Below are positions 12,000-24,929 of a DNA stretch of 64,000 nucleotides, in pieces. The stretch is from Aradus depressus. Taxonomy: Eukaryota; Arthropoda; Insecta; Hemiptera; Aradidae. The position numbers and the translations under genes are program-made. The stretch covers positions 12,216,562-12,280,561 of the forward strand of contig OY759217.1 in NCBI GenBank assembly GCA_963662175.1, given 5' to 3'. Under the pieces are notes generated by a model. The model searched no databases and was not told the origin of the DNA. It saw nothing but the letters and a program-made list of their open reading frames with translations. Position 1 is the first letter of the stretch. Every line of letters begins with the position of its first letter.

Positions 12000-12800
12000 T
12001 TGTGATCCCTTTTTGGAAAAGGTTAATCTCCTGGGATTGACACTGGACAGAAGGTTGGAGGAGGTGTCCAGGAAGCTGAACAGGGTGATCTACCTGGCGA
12101 GGAAGTTGACACGAGTTGTCGACCGAAATGTCATGAAACAAGTTTATTATGGACTATTTCAGCCTCACCTTAACTATGGCAATCTCCTGGGGCTGACACT
12201 GGACAGAAGGTTGAACTGAGTGGATCACATAGAGAATGTGGCCTGGAAGCTGAACAGGGTGATCAACCTGGTGAGGAAGTTGGCCCCAGTTGTGGACCGA
12301 AATGTCATGAAACAAGTTTATTATGGACTATTTCAGCCACACCTTAACTATGGCAATCTCCTCTGGGGCTTTGCTCCAATAAATGTCCACTTATTTATGC
12401 TACAAAAGAAATGTATAAGAATAATGGCTGGAGCTCATTGTCCTCCTCCATTTATTGATTTTGACATATTGACATTGCCCTGTTTATATATTCTGAACAG
12501 TCTGACCTATGTCAAACAGACAGTGGGGGAATACAGTCTGGTAGAGTCGGTAAGTCAGTACCAGTTGAGATCTTAACACAATGTCGTTATCCCCAGATGC
12601 AGGCTGGAGAAGACCAAGAGAATCTACCACCTTCTGGGAGTCAAGCTGTTCAACTTCTTGCCACAGGAAGTAAGACACTTGTGTGATAGGGACTTTAACA
12701 AACATAAAGGAATTTTTAAAAAGGATGAATGGATGAATTTGTTAATTTTCAATTTAAGTAAAAAATGGAAAATATTGACGATACCTATAAATTATGTAGA
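12000..12800 (+). pseudogene. LINE (Jockey/CR1-like) reverse transcriptase C-terminal end, internally duplicated
   Basis: Motifs LGLTLDRRL, KLNRVIYLARKLT and VMKQVYYGLFQPHLNYG, then the IRIMAG segment, are typical of the region after the catalytic core in Jockey/CR1-type LINEs. A segment is present twice in tandem (12024-12180 and 12181-12352), creating a premature TGA at 12217. A further stop interrupts the QLRS segment near 12573. The element ends near 12800 in AT-rich repeat. Confidence 0.82.
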
Positions 12801-13089
12801 ATTTCTTTGGTATTAAAATTATTATTATTATGGGGTTCTGGATACACAAATAAAATTTTGTGTTGATATGTTCATTCGGGAGTTAACATGCTCCATGCTT
12901 GTAATCAGGGTGTCAGAAAACTTCATATAGTTGGGAAAGTTAAAAATATAGGATATTAATATAGAACCATAAATGGTCAGTGGTTATAAGTTTCACTGCC
13001 AAGAAACACTTCAGCCCCACAACTTTATCTTAAATAAACTTCTCTATAATATCTGAAAAATTGGAAAGTATAACCATGACAACGATAGC

Positions 13090-13308
13090 AAACTGTTGAT
13101 AGCTACTGAGCTCAGGATCGCGGGTTCGAAACCCGTCTCTGGCCCGTAGGTTTTTATGAGCACGCCGTCCTTTGTCCAAGACCCATACTCTAGGTGAATA
13201 AACCTACGTAGAAAACATTTAGGTCTCACGTCCACCAGTGTGAAGGAAGAGCGCTTTGGTAGGAGGCGATATGACCCCGTATATTTAATGCTCAGACAAT
13301 AACTAACT
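13090..13308 (+). mobile_element. SINE-A, internally deleted
   Basis: B box GCGGGTTCGAAACCCG is well kept; the centre is shortened and the 3' end decayed. Confidence 0.82.
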
Positions 13309-15900
13309 ATAAATTACTTCAACGGTGTTAGTGAATTTTCACGGTAGATGTCATCATCTAATTAATATTAGCAATCGTTCAAAAGTTGAAGATAAGAAAG
13401 GAAGGTTTGCTCTGAAATGTGGTTACTGGGGTGGAGTTATTGGTTTATGAGAGGCAGGTTACTCGTAGAGAACAACTTATGAGAGGAGAGTTTAATGAGG
13501 TTAGTAAGTTGCTTGGGATGCCATATGAGGGTAGGTACTAATGTACCTCACTTAGGAGAACTGGCACGTACCTTCAGCACTTTTAGCTCACAAGAAGTGA
13601 TTTGTAGTACCCAGACTGAATCTAAGATCACTTTTGCAAACTCAATTGAAATTATGATTGAAATCCAATTTTTAATACCCTACTAATGTCTTGACTAAAA
13701 TATAAAGAGAGAAGATTTGTTTGTGTATTTGAAACTAAACTGATTTGCGTAATTCTTTCAAAGCTTATTTCTTTGCGGTGGACATAGACTATATCTTCAC
13801 GCTTTATCAACAGGGATCTGAGCAGTGATTGTAAAAGTAAAGCAAGTCGCAGGAGAAACTGCCATCCGGGCGCCATTTATTGCATATGCTACCTAAACCG
13901 TCAGAAATATATCAAAATGATGTATGAAGGAATTGTTGGCAATAAAAACTTTTACAAAAAAAAAAAGTTCGCGACAGCATATCTATCTATAACTGACAGC
14001 CGTCAATAAGATTTTTTTTTTTTTCTACACATAAATCTGTAGTTTTTTCTGTCCATTTGTTCGTAACATGTTGGGGCAAAAATTACATAGCCGATATTAA
14101 TGAAATTTCAATTGCAGCATTCTTATAAGCCCGATAGAATATAATAGGCTATGTGGCTGCTGTAAATTTTGAACGGGACCGAAACATAAAATAGCTCATA
14201 AATGGTTGATTTATAGAGGTTAATGTGCAAAACCATGAATGTAGCAAATCAAATTTCATTAAAAGTCACAAACCACTGGCCTCAAAATTATAGAAAATTT
14301 CAACTTATTACAATTGCAACAAAATTTCTAAAATGATGTTTCTAACCGGGTAGATTACGTTACTAATCTGCTTAAAGTTACTACTTACCTGCTTAATGTT
14401 AATAACATTTTAGTGAATGGGGTGTTTAAATAAAAATAATATGAAAATAAAAAGTCCACAATATTGTTGATAAACAAATAAATAATATAAATTCAGACAA
14501 AAATCAAAATAACTATTTGCCACCCTTCTTCAAAATAATAATAAATAACGAAATAATAATAGGTCTCTGTCCAGATTGCATAAATACTCCATGAAAACAG
14601 AATAACTATTTTCAGTACATGTGGGCAGTATAATTTAACTCAACGCACCATATCACACTGTGGGGAGAGACACTGTAGTGTTGCCTGTAATCTGGAATAA
14701 TAATTAATATTAATGTGTTTCCTAAATACTGGCAGCACTGGAGGGTAGCAGTCATTGAAGGGAAAGTTACAGTCGACAGTTCTAGTGATGTGATGACTGC
14801 TACAACTTATTTAAAGTTACTCCGGACGAAGCCGGGTACCTGAGAGTGTTTTTGAAATAATAATAATAATTTTATTTGTGTTATACATTTCATGGATTCA
14901 ATGTTGCTATGGGTTAAGGAAGTCATTCTCAGAATTACATTGTACAATGGAACAAACAAAGAAACCGCTGATGCTAACACATTACATTCATATAACAATA
15001 TAAAAACGTGGTTGGTATAAGAAAGTCGTATTATGATGACCTCACATATTTTCTTTATTTTTTTAGTGTTAGTTTACTGTAATAAATTAGTAAGTTAAGT
15101 TGTAAATATTTGTTTTTCTATTCATTTGAAACAGTTTTCTATTATTTGGTTGTTGACATTTTAAAATCTAAATAAATTGTTTCTTTTGGATTAGATTGAT
15201 TGACAGTTGTGTGTTTTCTCCTCACGTTTTGAGTTTGTCAAGTTTTATTTTGGACTGGTTATTAAGCGTGTACTATTGGAAAGTAGTGGACAAAGAGTAA
15301 CTGACTGTCGCGAGGATTATTTATGGTCACAAGTAGACTCAGAAGTTTCATGGCTGGCCCTGAACATAGTTCCAGAACATTGTAAAACCTGGGTAATAGA
15401 GCCAATAGACGTATCCTATTACCATGTTAATGAAAATCAAAAAAATAATAAATAAAAAATATTGTATATAATGTGAGTTCCTTTTTTTCGGCATTTCTTC
15501 TGGAAGTGTCTATCCTTTTATGGTAATATTTCGGAATTCGAATTCACAATTGCCTCATTGCGACCCGTTAAAGGACGTCCTTCGGAATATTGTCAAAAAA
15601 GGAAAGCCCATTTCTTGAAGAAATGCCGGAAAAAAGGAAAATATATACTAAAGCAATTCAGTATAAAGCTTGTAGGTTGTTGATGGTTGAAATCCATCTT
15701 GTTTTCGAGGAGGTGGTGTGAAGAAGGGACGGAACAGTAGCGACATCTAGTTGGCAGCTGGGGAACATCCACTAATTGGGAAGATCTCACACCCCTTTGC
15801 ATAAAGGTAGGATATAACAAAATCTACAAACGTTACTCTACTATTTTTTTTTTTTTTTATGTACTTGCTTTCTAGAAAAAAATTACAATAAATACATTTT
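13309..15900. other. Stretch without a recognised gene
   Basis: Contains a Helitron-satellite-like unit (14080-14180), a MITE end (15001-15055) and an 82-codon open frame (15207-15455, CREDYLWSQVDSEVSWLALN). The last is preceded by an AG after TTGATTGAC and followed by AATAAATAAA. That last piece could be a terminal exon; I do not recognise it. Confidence 0.5.
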
Positions 15901-15907
15901 TTTAGGA

Positions 15908-16175
15908 GACAGAATCAGGAGATATAATTCAAAAACGAGAGAAAGAAACCTCTCCTTTGGCAGCGCCACAGACTGTGTGAAACAGGAGAATGAATCAGGA
16001 GATATAATTGTGATACGAGAGAAAGGAGCCTCCGGTTGGCTACGTCATAGACTGTGTAAAACAGGAGATAATTGAGATATGAGAGAATGGAGCTTTGGCT
16101 ACGCCACAGACTGCGTGATACAGGAGATAGAACCAGGAGATATAATTGAGATGTTGGAAGAAAGAGCCCCCCCCT
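15908..16175. repeat. Tandem repeat, about 65-75-bp unit, 3.5 copies
   Basis: AATCAGGAGATATAATT and GCCACAGACTGTGTGAAAC recur in diverged copies. It creates a 118-codon minus-strand open frame that is repeat-derived. Confidence 0.82.
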
Positions 16176-16869
16176 CCCTATTGAACCCATCCAACTCACT
16201 GGGAAACTGATATTTTTTGTGGGGCATTGTGTGCTGTTCCCCTTATTGTTGAGGTTCGACCAAGCTCGCATAGCAGCAGTTGTCAGTGAACATCTTCACC
16301 CATATTGTTCATATTGATTATCAGGAATTTTTTTTTATCATCCTTTTTTGACACTGTTTTTAATTTGGCAAATTGAGATGTGACAAAACACGCAAAAAAT
16401 AGTGAATGACCTCACCTTTTTAAAGCACCAAAAACGAAATGTATTGTGTACTGTGAAACAACGGTTTACCGGTCACATTCTACTGAATTTTTTGGCATCA
16501 CAAGCAAGACAAACAATTTTTGTAATGCTGCTAAATAATTTTGCTCCTCTAGCATGTACATTTTTGGGAATAGAATGACCAGTAATATTCTCTAATAGGG
16601 GAATGGGAAAGAGTCTCACTTAACCGGATAATGTCTCTTTTAGAATTGCATAATTCATGGCTCCTCCTGTTATTGCTCAGTGAACTAGCAGCAGAAGTGG
16701 CCTCAAACTGATCGCGTGACGCAGCTCACTCAACTATCACGAATGTAACATAACTCTACAGCTCAACATTCCACTAATTCATTCAAAACCTTGTGCATTC
16801 CACTCAGCCTACTGACAGAAACAGCATATTTCAAGGCAATTCTTCAAGAAATTGTTGAACGGGATAATC

Positions 16870-17400
16870 TTGCTGTGTTGTTACTTCCCCAGCTCTACGA
16901 AGTATAATATAAGTTATATAATCGACCAGCTCTAAAAGGTATTATCTCCTTGTCCCTCCTACACTCCCCTAACGTACATCCCTGCATAATGCTGGTTGGT
17001 TATCCAAATGGGGGATTGGGAAAACTAATCACGAAAACCCTAATAACTGCCAATGTAATGAATATATCGATATGACATTTTTTATGTGATATCAAAACTA
17101 CATAAAGAGAAGGGTCTTACTCAAATTCCCTAATAACTGCCAATGTAATGAATCTATCGACATGAAATATTATATGTGAATTCAGAACTACATAAAGAGA
17201 AGGGTCTTACTCAAAAACCCTAATAACTGCCTGTGGAATGATATATCTACGTAAAATTTATAAGTGAATCCAGGACTCATTAAGGACACATCAATTTTCA
17301 ACAAAATAGGCTGAAGGGAATAAGAGGAGGGGGCTTAACTCAAACACCCTAATAACTGTCCCTGAGTACGACTATTTATTGATCTTCAACCAAATCGGTA
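16870..17400 (+). repeat. Family 2 repeat with 90-bp internal units
   Basis: TAATAACTGC recurs at 17041, 17131 and 17221 (exactly 90 bp apart), with a longer fourth step to about 17350. A segment at 16890-16995 (TCCTTGTCCCTCCTACACTC) is repeated in reverse at about 4190-4270. Confidence 0.85.
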
Positions 17401-17510
17401 CATTGGTCTCAGAGGGAGTGCGGAAACTTAGTGAATTCATTTGCACTGGGGATTTATTGATGTCTTTTATAATCTGCATTGATATATTTCCATTTTTCTT
17501 TCTACATTTC

Positions 17511-17699
17511 ACAACGAGTGAGAGGAGGGTCGAGTATTGCAACGGTTGCACGTGTGATCCCTCGTCTGACAGCCCGTTGCATTACCAACCAGATATCGAG
17601 CTTAGTGCCCAGCAGTCCTCCTCTATTATAGAGATGCCGCGGTACATCTGTCTAGTCGCTACTCAACTCTTCGCCCCAATCAATACATCCAACTACTAA
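17511..17699 (+). other. Orphan GC-richer open frame
   Basis: The last 60 codons of a frame ending TAA at 17699 (GCTCDPSSDSPLHYQPD, MPRYICLVATQLFAP) look more protein-like than the repeat before it. No splice signals or family match convinced me. Possibly an exon, possibly chance. Confidence 0.18.
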
Positions 17700-18209
17700 A
17701 CATGGTACAGATACTAACCTCTATTAAGAATTTATTGAAACAGTAAGATTCAATTGTTATGTTGTGAAATGGAAAGACGGGACGACTTGATTGAGTTACC
17801 AATATGCCCTGGGGCTTGTCTGGTTCAACGGCTCGGTTATCGTAAGTAGTTAGCGGAAGCAATTGGGAACACCGACTCTGGCAAGCAGAGCAGATTTTCC
17901 TAAATGGGAATATAACACTACGTAACAATAAAAATATTTATGTTTATTTCTTTGATTTAGTGTATGAAAGTAATGTGCTCAACGCGAATATGCCATTCAT
18001 TTTTTACAGATGTCGATTCTTTTCGATATTTAACGGTTTTTTAATTATTTCAAATTTATCGTTTTTTCTAGCAATCGTAGTTGTTCAAATTAATCACCAG
18101 TAGATAGCTCTAACGTGGTGTTCTAACTTTATTAATATAAAGCTGGAAGGCTTCAATAAATCGACTTCTGTAACAAACCAACAATATATATCAATATAAC
18201 ATCGATGTT

Positions 18210-18660
18210 TTTCACAAAATGTCTTGTTTGTGAGTGTAGAAACCCAGAAATTGTAAATTGCCAGCAGACACGTTTTGTTATGTTTGCCGACATTACATTG
18301 TATCTAAACAAGTGAAACATAAAATGGTGCTTGGCACAAAGTTCTGTGAGACGTACCGTGCTTATGTTCAAGACCAACATGTTACATGGTCTCCCCATGT
18401 GACTTGTGGCAGCTGCCAGACCGGTAGACCACTTTAGAGGGTTGGCTACATGCAACAAGAAAATGTATGCCGTTTGCAATTCGTCGAATATGGCGAGAGC
18501 CTACAAATCATCACGACAACTGTTACTTGTGTATGGTGGATATTACACATTACAAAAGTACCAAGAACAGAAAGAATTATAATTCGGGCCTCTCAAATGA
18601 GCCCTGGACTCCATGATGCGCTGCCGACCCTCTTCCCTGCCTTGTCATCTGAGTGAGTCT
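18210..18660 (+). pseudogene. Decayed transposon-associated cysteine-rich protein (WREP type)
   Basis: The three-frame reading gives CLVCECRNPEI, then TWSPHVTCGSC, EGWLHATRKCMPFA and IWREPTNHHDNCYLCM, interrupted by stops and at least two frameshifts. From memory, hemipteran and other insect genomes hold many proteins with MPFAVPMVWREPKDH..DCYFCM and paired cysteines. They are usually annotated uncharacterised and sit in mobile elements. Function unknown to me. Confidence 0.6.
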
Positions 18661-18699
18661 ATCTCGATTGCCCGCTTTCTCATGCCTATGAAAATATGT

Positions 18700-19689
18700 A
18701 CACTTGAATTGCATGTAATGCCGATGAAACTTCGAAACGTAACTTAAAGAAATATTTAATAACTTAATAAATGCTTTTAGTGTTATGTTCTCAAGCACCA
18801 TTGATTATTATTAAGTATTTTAACCTATCGCAATTAAGTCAAGAAACTAGATCCCGGAGGCTGGCAAAGAGCCTTTAGTTTGAACTTAAGTCTTCCGTGG
18901 AGACTTTTAAACCTTTAACCTCACAACCTTAGAAATCCTATAAAATCAAAACGAAGAAATTAAGTTCGATTTCGGGAATGCCTGGATCAATATGTTCAGG
19001 ATGTTTATTACTCAGTCCAGCCCATAACTTGGTCTTATTTTAAATTATAGTTTATGGCTCTAAAAATATAATTAAATTATCCTTTCTGATATTAAAATTA
19101 TAACGTAAATCGTGATCCAAAACATTTGTTTTAAACGGCATGTTTTATTACTAATTTCAAATCTGTTGTGCATAATGAAACTAACGGTATAAAAAAACCT
19201 AGAAATTTGGTTCACCCGTTTCCGAGATATTAAAATCATATTTTACGGTCTTTGGGCAACTTTCTTTAGAAGTAAGTGAAGACATTTTTTCCCCCAGAGA
19301 TAATACTTTTTCTACAGATTTCCAATTGTAAAAGAACTTCTTCATCTCTTAATATCATGAAAGAATTTCATTATATTTCCTTCTCTGGAATGTTTGTTGG
19401 TTATTTTTTCCTTTATTTCTTCCAAAGGTGTCTTCATATCTGACAATATTTCGGAACACTTACTTACTGGTCCCTTTTTTTGGGTCACAATGAACTTTTT
19501 CAGAAATATTGTCAAATCTGGAGACACCTCTGTATAGAATGCCGGGAAAAAATAAGCAGAATTTGATGTAATTTTAATTAACCATTGCAGAATCCGAAAA
19601 AAAAATTATCTGTTTTGAAGGTAAACTGGCATCCGAGAGTTTTCTTTTTAATTTTCATTTGTATCTTGTCAAATACAAACCAAACCACT
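18700..19689. other. Stretch without a recognisable gene
   Basis: AT-rich; no family repeat or open frame of note beyond short chance frames. Confidence 0.6.
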
Positions 19690-19782
19690 CTAGGATCGGG
19701 CTCATACCACAGCAACGATGAGCGTTCTGGTAGTAGGACATGACCTCGTAGTTAAAGCCCGGGCATGAGTCACAGAAACAAA
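19690..19782 (+). mobile_element. SINE-A 3' end
   Basis: GGATCGGGCTCATACCAC through AAGCCCGGGCATGAGTCAC. Confidence 0.78.
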
Positions 19783-19922
19783 CAACAAACAATGTCAATA
19801 GTTTTCCAGAATGCCTTGAAGAAGAATAACCCCTTATAAGGGTGCACAATTTTACCATGTGTAAAGCTTTTTTAAAAATAAATAAATGCTAACTATTAGA
19901 AGATATAAATTCATTTAAAATG

Positions 19923-20152
19923 AATGAATAAAACAAACTTATTTTTGAAATATTGTCTATTCCACTAAAGATATATATATATATATACAACTACCGGTTT
20001 CGGCTTTATACCATCGTCAGGTCTAGTTGTGAACTAGACCTGACGATGTTCACAACTAGACGATGGTATAAAGCCGAAACCGGTAGTTGTATATATAAAT
20101 ATATCTTTAGTGGAATAGACAATATTTCAAAAATAAGTTTGTTTTATTCATT
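19923..20152. repeat. Foldback element, near-perfect 230-bp hairpin
   Basis: Left arm (AATGAATAAAACAAACTT ... ATTGTCTATTCCAC ... CTACCGGTTTCGGC) is mirrored by the right arm to its end. The left arm read in reverse carries the core CTGACGA-T-hairpin-GAAA at 20020-19998. Confidence 0.93.
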
Positions 20153-20159
20153 TGTTACA

Positions 20160-21272
20160 AGTTTCCACAATATGTCCGCGTTCCTCAACTTAGAAGTAAT
20201 TTAAAATGAACCAATTTTTTTAACTGAGTCCTTTTCTACTTGGAAACCTGCTGAAAAAAATGGTGTCGCAGAACACTAAATATGGTTTTCTAAAATTATG
20301 AAATCCAAAAAATGATTTTCTGTACCTCAAAAATAGATGAATCATATTTAACGTTTTTTATATTGTTAATTATGAAATGAATAATAAAAACAGGGATATT
20401 TTTTAATGTTTTGCAAAAAACTCAATGTTGTCATTTTAGAATCAGAAAAGAAAATTATTCTCTATTTATATGGTCATAAACTAGAATATAATTGACACAT
20501 TTTGTAAAAAGTCCTATGAAAAAAGACCATAAATTAAGATCCTGTATAGAATACCCATTCTAATAAAGATCTTGAACCAAAATCCAATTTGGTAAACTTT
20601 TTTTTTTTTCTTAGGACCATAAAGCTATTTCCTCCGTGTGATCAAATCAACTCAAAAAACTTACGTACGTCGCGCTCTGTCATTTATCAAATAACTTTAT
20701 AGCAAGTTCTTCGTTGAGTTAGATGGGCACCAAAAAATGTAAACTCCTTAGAAGAAAACAAAACGAAGTGAATTCCTTTATGGTGTGAAGTCACAGGATC
20801 TGGACCTCACTTGTCTGGATGAAGTCAGGAACTTGACGCCACAGCCTCCGGTTTTTACCGAACATGTCTTGGGTCAGGAAATGAATACGGTTCAATGGAT
20901 TTTTTTTTTTTTTTTCATACGTACGTTACTGGTTTATGACAGGAGTGCAACGACTAGATTTGGATGGGTTTCCAGAGACGGGTATATAGAAAACAATTTC
21001 CTTCCTGACTCAAGTCCAATCAAGTCATTCCGAATTCCGCGCCCTCACGGAATTGTCCGATATCCCACTCGGTATTGGACACTGGGACCAGAGGGTCCCA
21101 CCCCAACTCGGGACAAAACATTGAACCCTCTCCACCCTGTTTAGCATGTCCCCTCTTCCTATAATTTCCCAGGAGACAGAGTGCCACCATTTCGATAAAT
21201 TATTGACTGACTGGCATTTCGTGCCGTTCATATTTTAGACATGCCATTCGCATTAAAGACAATATTTGAAGT
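20160..21272. other. Stretch without a recognised gene
   Basis: 20153-20205 (TGTCCGCGTTCCTCAACTTA) is a repeat also found near 46805-46850 and in reverse at 56275-56335. A less AT-rich open frame at 20785-21144 is interrupted by a T run and resembles no family I know. Confidence 0.5.
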
Positions 21273-21300
21273 GGGGGGGGGGGGGGGGGGGGGGGGGGGG
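21273..21300 (+). repeat. Run of 28 G
   Basis: Uninterrupted G run just before a family 2 repeat. Confidence 0.95.
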
Positions 21301-21339
21301 TTGATTAGTTTATATTTAAAAAAAAAAACTGTAAATGTA

Positions 21340-21835
21340 TAATTATAATATGACGTTATAAGTTTTGCCACTACCGCCCCTGGCAATAGAGTTTGTAACT
21401 AACACAAGGTATAAAGAATACATTGTTAGGATACATCAAAAGGAAATCGTAGCTGAATCAACGGCAATATACACCAATAGTTTTGGCCTTCATACTAAAT
21501 ATCGTGTCGATATATTCAATACATTAGGAGTTGTCTTTTCTACATTCTGATATTCCCTTCCCTTCGACCGATTTTGCTGAAAATAAATAGGTGTCGTCCT
21601 AATGCACTTTTCAATTTACATACTGAATGTCGAGTAGTAATAGTGTAGCAGTAACATATCAAATGTTGTGTTGATGCATTCATTCTATCGTCGTTTATCA
21701 TGTGCACAGACAGACAAGACGTTTTTTTTTTCATTTTTGGAATCAGGTGGTTGGAAAACATGAAATGCCTGTGAAAATTCAACATCGAATTTCTGGCCGA
21801 TTACATAAATTCTCCTTTACTTTGTATAGCTACCG
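21340..21835 (-). repeat. Family 2 repeat, reverse
   Basis: Ends AACATGAAATGCCTGTGAAA, GGCCGATTACATAAATTCTC and TTACTTTGTATAGCTACC. Internal TGTCGATATATTCAATACAT. Confidence 0.75.
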
Positions 21836-23382
21836 ATAACCTTCTATAACCACCTCTTCACCATGACTTCCCCAGATTAGAGTAGCCAGGCCTTTCAACT
21901 ACTCAAACATCAAGACCTAACAGAGTATTAGAAAGTCCTAACTACTCACACATGAAGGACCCTCAGGTTAACAGAGCCAGTCCCTTTAACCACTCAGCCA
22001 AGGAGGCTCCCTCTTGTTATGGTAAAGTTGAACAGACTGCGGTTGGAGGAACTCCATCAACCTTGTCAAGGACTTTCAAGTAGAGTGGCAGTACTTGGTC
22101 AGCAGATTTACACAAAGTAGGGAGGGGGGGGGGTTGAGACTAAGTACTCTCTCCCTCGCGGCTTAATCAACTTTACCATCACCCCTCAACTGGGAAGACA
22201 CTCTACAAACAGTTGATTTTAGACATCACAATATGACGTCCCAAATTTTGAACGGTTATTTATTGCAATTATAAACATTTATTTACAATCTTTTATTTAC
22301 ATACAATCAGTAGTAGTGTTGCGGAGGTTATATCGAAAGTTCATAAACACGGAGATGATTATGTTCCTTCAGGATTTGAAAGATTATATAATTCAGGAAT
22401 TCTATTAAATATTTATTGTGTACTCCGGTGTTGCCATAGTTTTGCGGTCAAAGACCAAAACTCATTGGGTTGCTATATATGCCTTGAAGCCTATATTTTA
22501 TTAGCGGTTTTGCAGCCCTAGAGAAGTAATTTAAACAAAAAAATAAATATAAGCAAAATACCATTTTTTCGCCTCATTAATTAATAAAAACTAAAGATAT
22601 CACCTAATCTCAATCTTTTTCTTCTTGAATAAAAATATGTGTTGTATTATCATTAAAATGAGCTTAAGAAAAATTTGTTGGGATTAGGAACCGATTTCAA
22701 TTTTATCTCAAAGCATTTAGCTCTCCTTAAAATGTATTAAAATATTGAAATACAACAAAAGTTCAAAAGTAAATAAAAAAATGTTTTCTAGAGAAATCGT
22801 TGTAAAAAACATTTTAGATTTAAATGAAGCTTTACATATATTTATAAGACCATTTTTTTTTTCTTGTCTGGGGTAATCTGTGTTTCACTGGTTTGATTTG
22901 AATGATCCTTAATAAATAAGTGTTGTGTCGATGTTGATATAAGCTATGTTGTCATAAAAATATATGTCATATTCTATTAACATGTTATGGCTTAACGGAA
23001 ATTATTATTATTAGGAGATTCGGTGAATACTTTTTGATAGTACCAAGAAAGCTATAAGAAGCAGGCATTGCCAGGTAATGATGCTAGTTTGATCTAAAGA
23101 TGGGGAGAGGAACAGGTCTGGCTGGCTTCAACCTGTGATGGATGTGTCCTTCAGATAACCCCACTTGGGTGAGTTGTGTAAGCTCCTTGGTGGAGGCGGA
23201 CTAGGCAAACCTGCCATACCCACCTAGCCTCCCCACCTCCTGGTAAATATTTGATGAGGCTATCATGATGGACAAGTTGGAAATTTGTTGGATCACAACT
23301 TCACTACGTAAACCATTCGTTAGTGGCACAAATATTGGAGCGTTAATTCATAATGTGAAGTAAATAGTGTGAGTAAATAAAA
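21836..23382. other. Stretch without a recognised gene
   Basis: 21870-22020 has diverged short direct repeats built on AACTACTCA(A/C)ACAT. 23060-23260 is a GC-rich block (GGTCTGGCTGGCTTCAACCT) that looks like LINE untranslated sequence. No coding frame. Confidence 0.45.
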
Positions 23383-23703
23383 GCCTCTAGCTCAAAGATA
23401 GCGTGCTAGCCTAATGAGCTCAAGATTGTGGGTTCGAAACCCTTAGTTTATTTTATCAGGAAGATAAAAAGAACTGAAGCATGCCGTCCTTCGGATGGGA
23501 CATTAAGCGATAGTCTTGAGCCTTTGTGATGTTACGTACTCGTTAAAGACCCCTTACCCTAGTTGAATAAACCTTGGTAGGCAAAATTTAGGACTCCCAC
23601 AGTAGAACCAGGCTCATGTTCACCAGAGGACGGAAAAGCGCTCTGGTTGTAGGCGATATATTCTCGTATTAGAGCCCGGGCATGAGTCACAATAACTAAC
23701 TAA
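23383..23703 (+). mobile_element. SINE-A, near full length
   Basis: Weak A box, good B box (GGGTTCGAAACCC), complete body and the 3' end CCCGGGCATGAGTCACAATA. Confidence 0.9.
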
Positions 23704-24900
23704 AACAATATTTCATATACAGTGCCTGTAAAAAGTATTTGCACACTTGAATATTGTCTTCAAAATGTTTTATTTCCATCAGACTCATAAATATTGAATT
23801 TAAATTGTTCAGAAGAAATTAATTTTTCTAAAATTGGATGGTTAACATGCGTTTTTGAAAACTCAAGCTCAAATTTGATTGACTCGTAATTGTGTGGAGG
23901 CAACGTCACCGTGATCATGACCTATTTCAACAAATTATATGTCTCCTGAGGTTTGAGTAATGTAATATTCTTGTTAAATGTCGTTTTTTAAGTTTGGGAT
24001 TTTGTATGCATGTGATTTTTTCTTTCTCAACACGTCTTCATTTAAAAAACCCTTATTTTCTTCCCTGGTAAGTTTTAAAGTAACACAATACACAATTATT
24101 ATGAGCTTGTGGTGTGAGGGAGGGGATGGGGGAGAGGGTGGTATCAGAAAAGTCCCTAAATCATGACTGCAGATAATGGCACTGCCATATTCATTTTAGC
24201 TGATCAATGCCTCTGAAATTATTGCAATTCAAAGCGGCATAGCGCGTAGGAGCACAGTCATGCTACATCCCAAGCATATTCGCTTGAGTCGGCCTAAATT
24301 TCATATATCGAATCTGTAAGTTTATAAGCAGGCTTTTCACTCGTTCCTGTGTTTTTGCGCAGGTTATTCCAATTGTTTATTTATAAATAAATAAATAACG
24401 ACTCACGAAGCGCACATGTAGACTTTGGGACCCGCGGCTTTATAAGGAGAAGATTTAATGTTGTGAGACGCCACCAAGAGACAATTTACGATTTGATTGC
24501 AGACTTCTCAACTGGGGGTTGGGAGACTGAAATAAATTGCAGCAATCACTAGGCATTACTCAGTAGGTCATCTGTCTCTGCAGTTGCCGCAATCACACTC
24601 TCAAGATAAATCCCTGCTAATATGTGCCAAATATCTGACGAACAAACAAAGAGATACAAAGTTCCTACTGACTATAGACTCCTAATTTCCTTCTTATTTG
24701 GATAATTTCTTAGTTGTTTTGTGGGTTTATACGAAATTACCATAAATACGCCTATCATTGATCAATTGGTTACCATGATTAATGTCATGCAATCCCCAGA
24801 ATTGACCAATCATTATTCATAATCTTCTTGTACTATTTGTAGATTTATAAATTAATCATACTACATAGCTATATCCCTTCACTTAGTAGATCTAGGTGGC
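23704..24900. other. Stretch without a recognisable gene
   Basis: AT-rich; nothing coding seen. Confidence 0.6.
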
Positions 24901-24929
24901 AGTAGAAATGCAGGGCGGCGCTTCTCTCC

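Noticed and set aside
15915..16271. 118-codon minus-strand ORF as a membrane protein gene
   Set aside because: It is produced by the 65-75-bp tandem repeat; its hydrophobic repeats follow the DNA period.
18153..18479. 108-codon minus-strand ORF
   Set aside because: It is the antisense shadow of the decayed WREP-type sequence on the plus strand.
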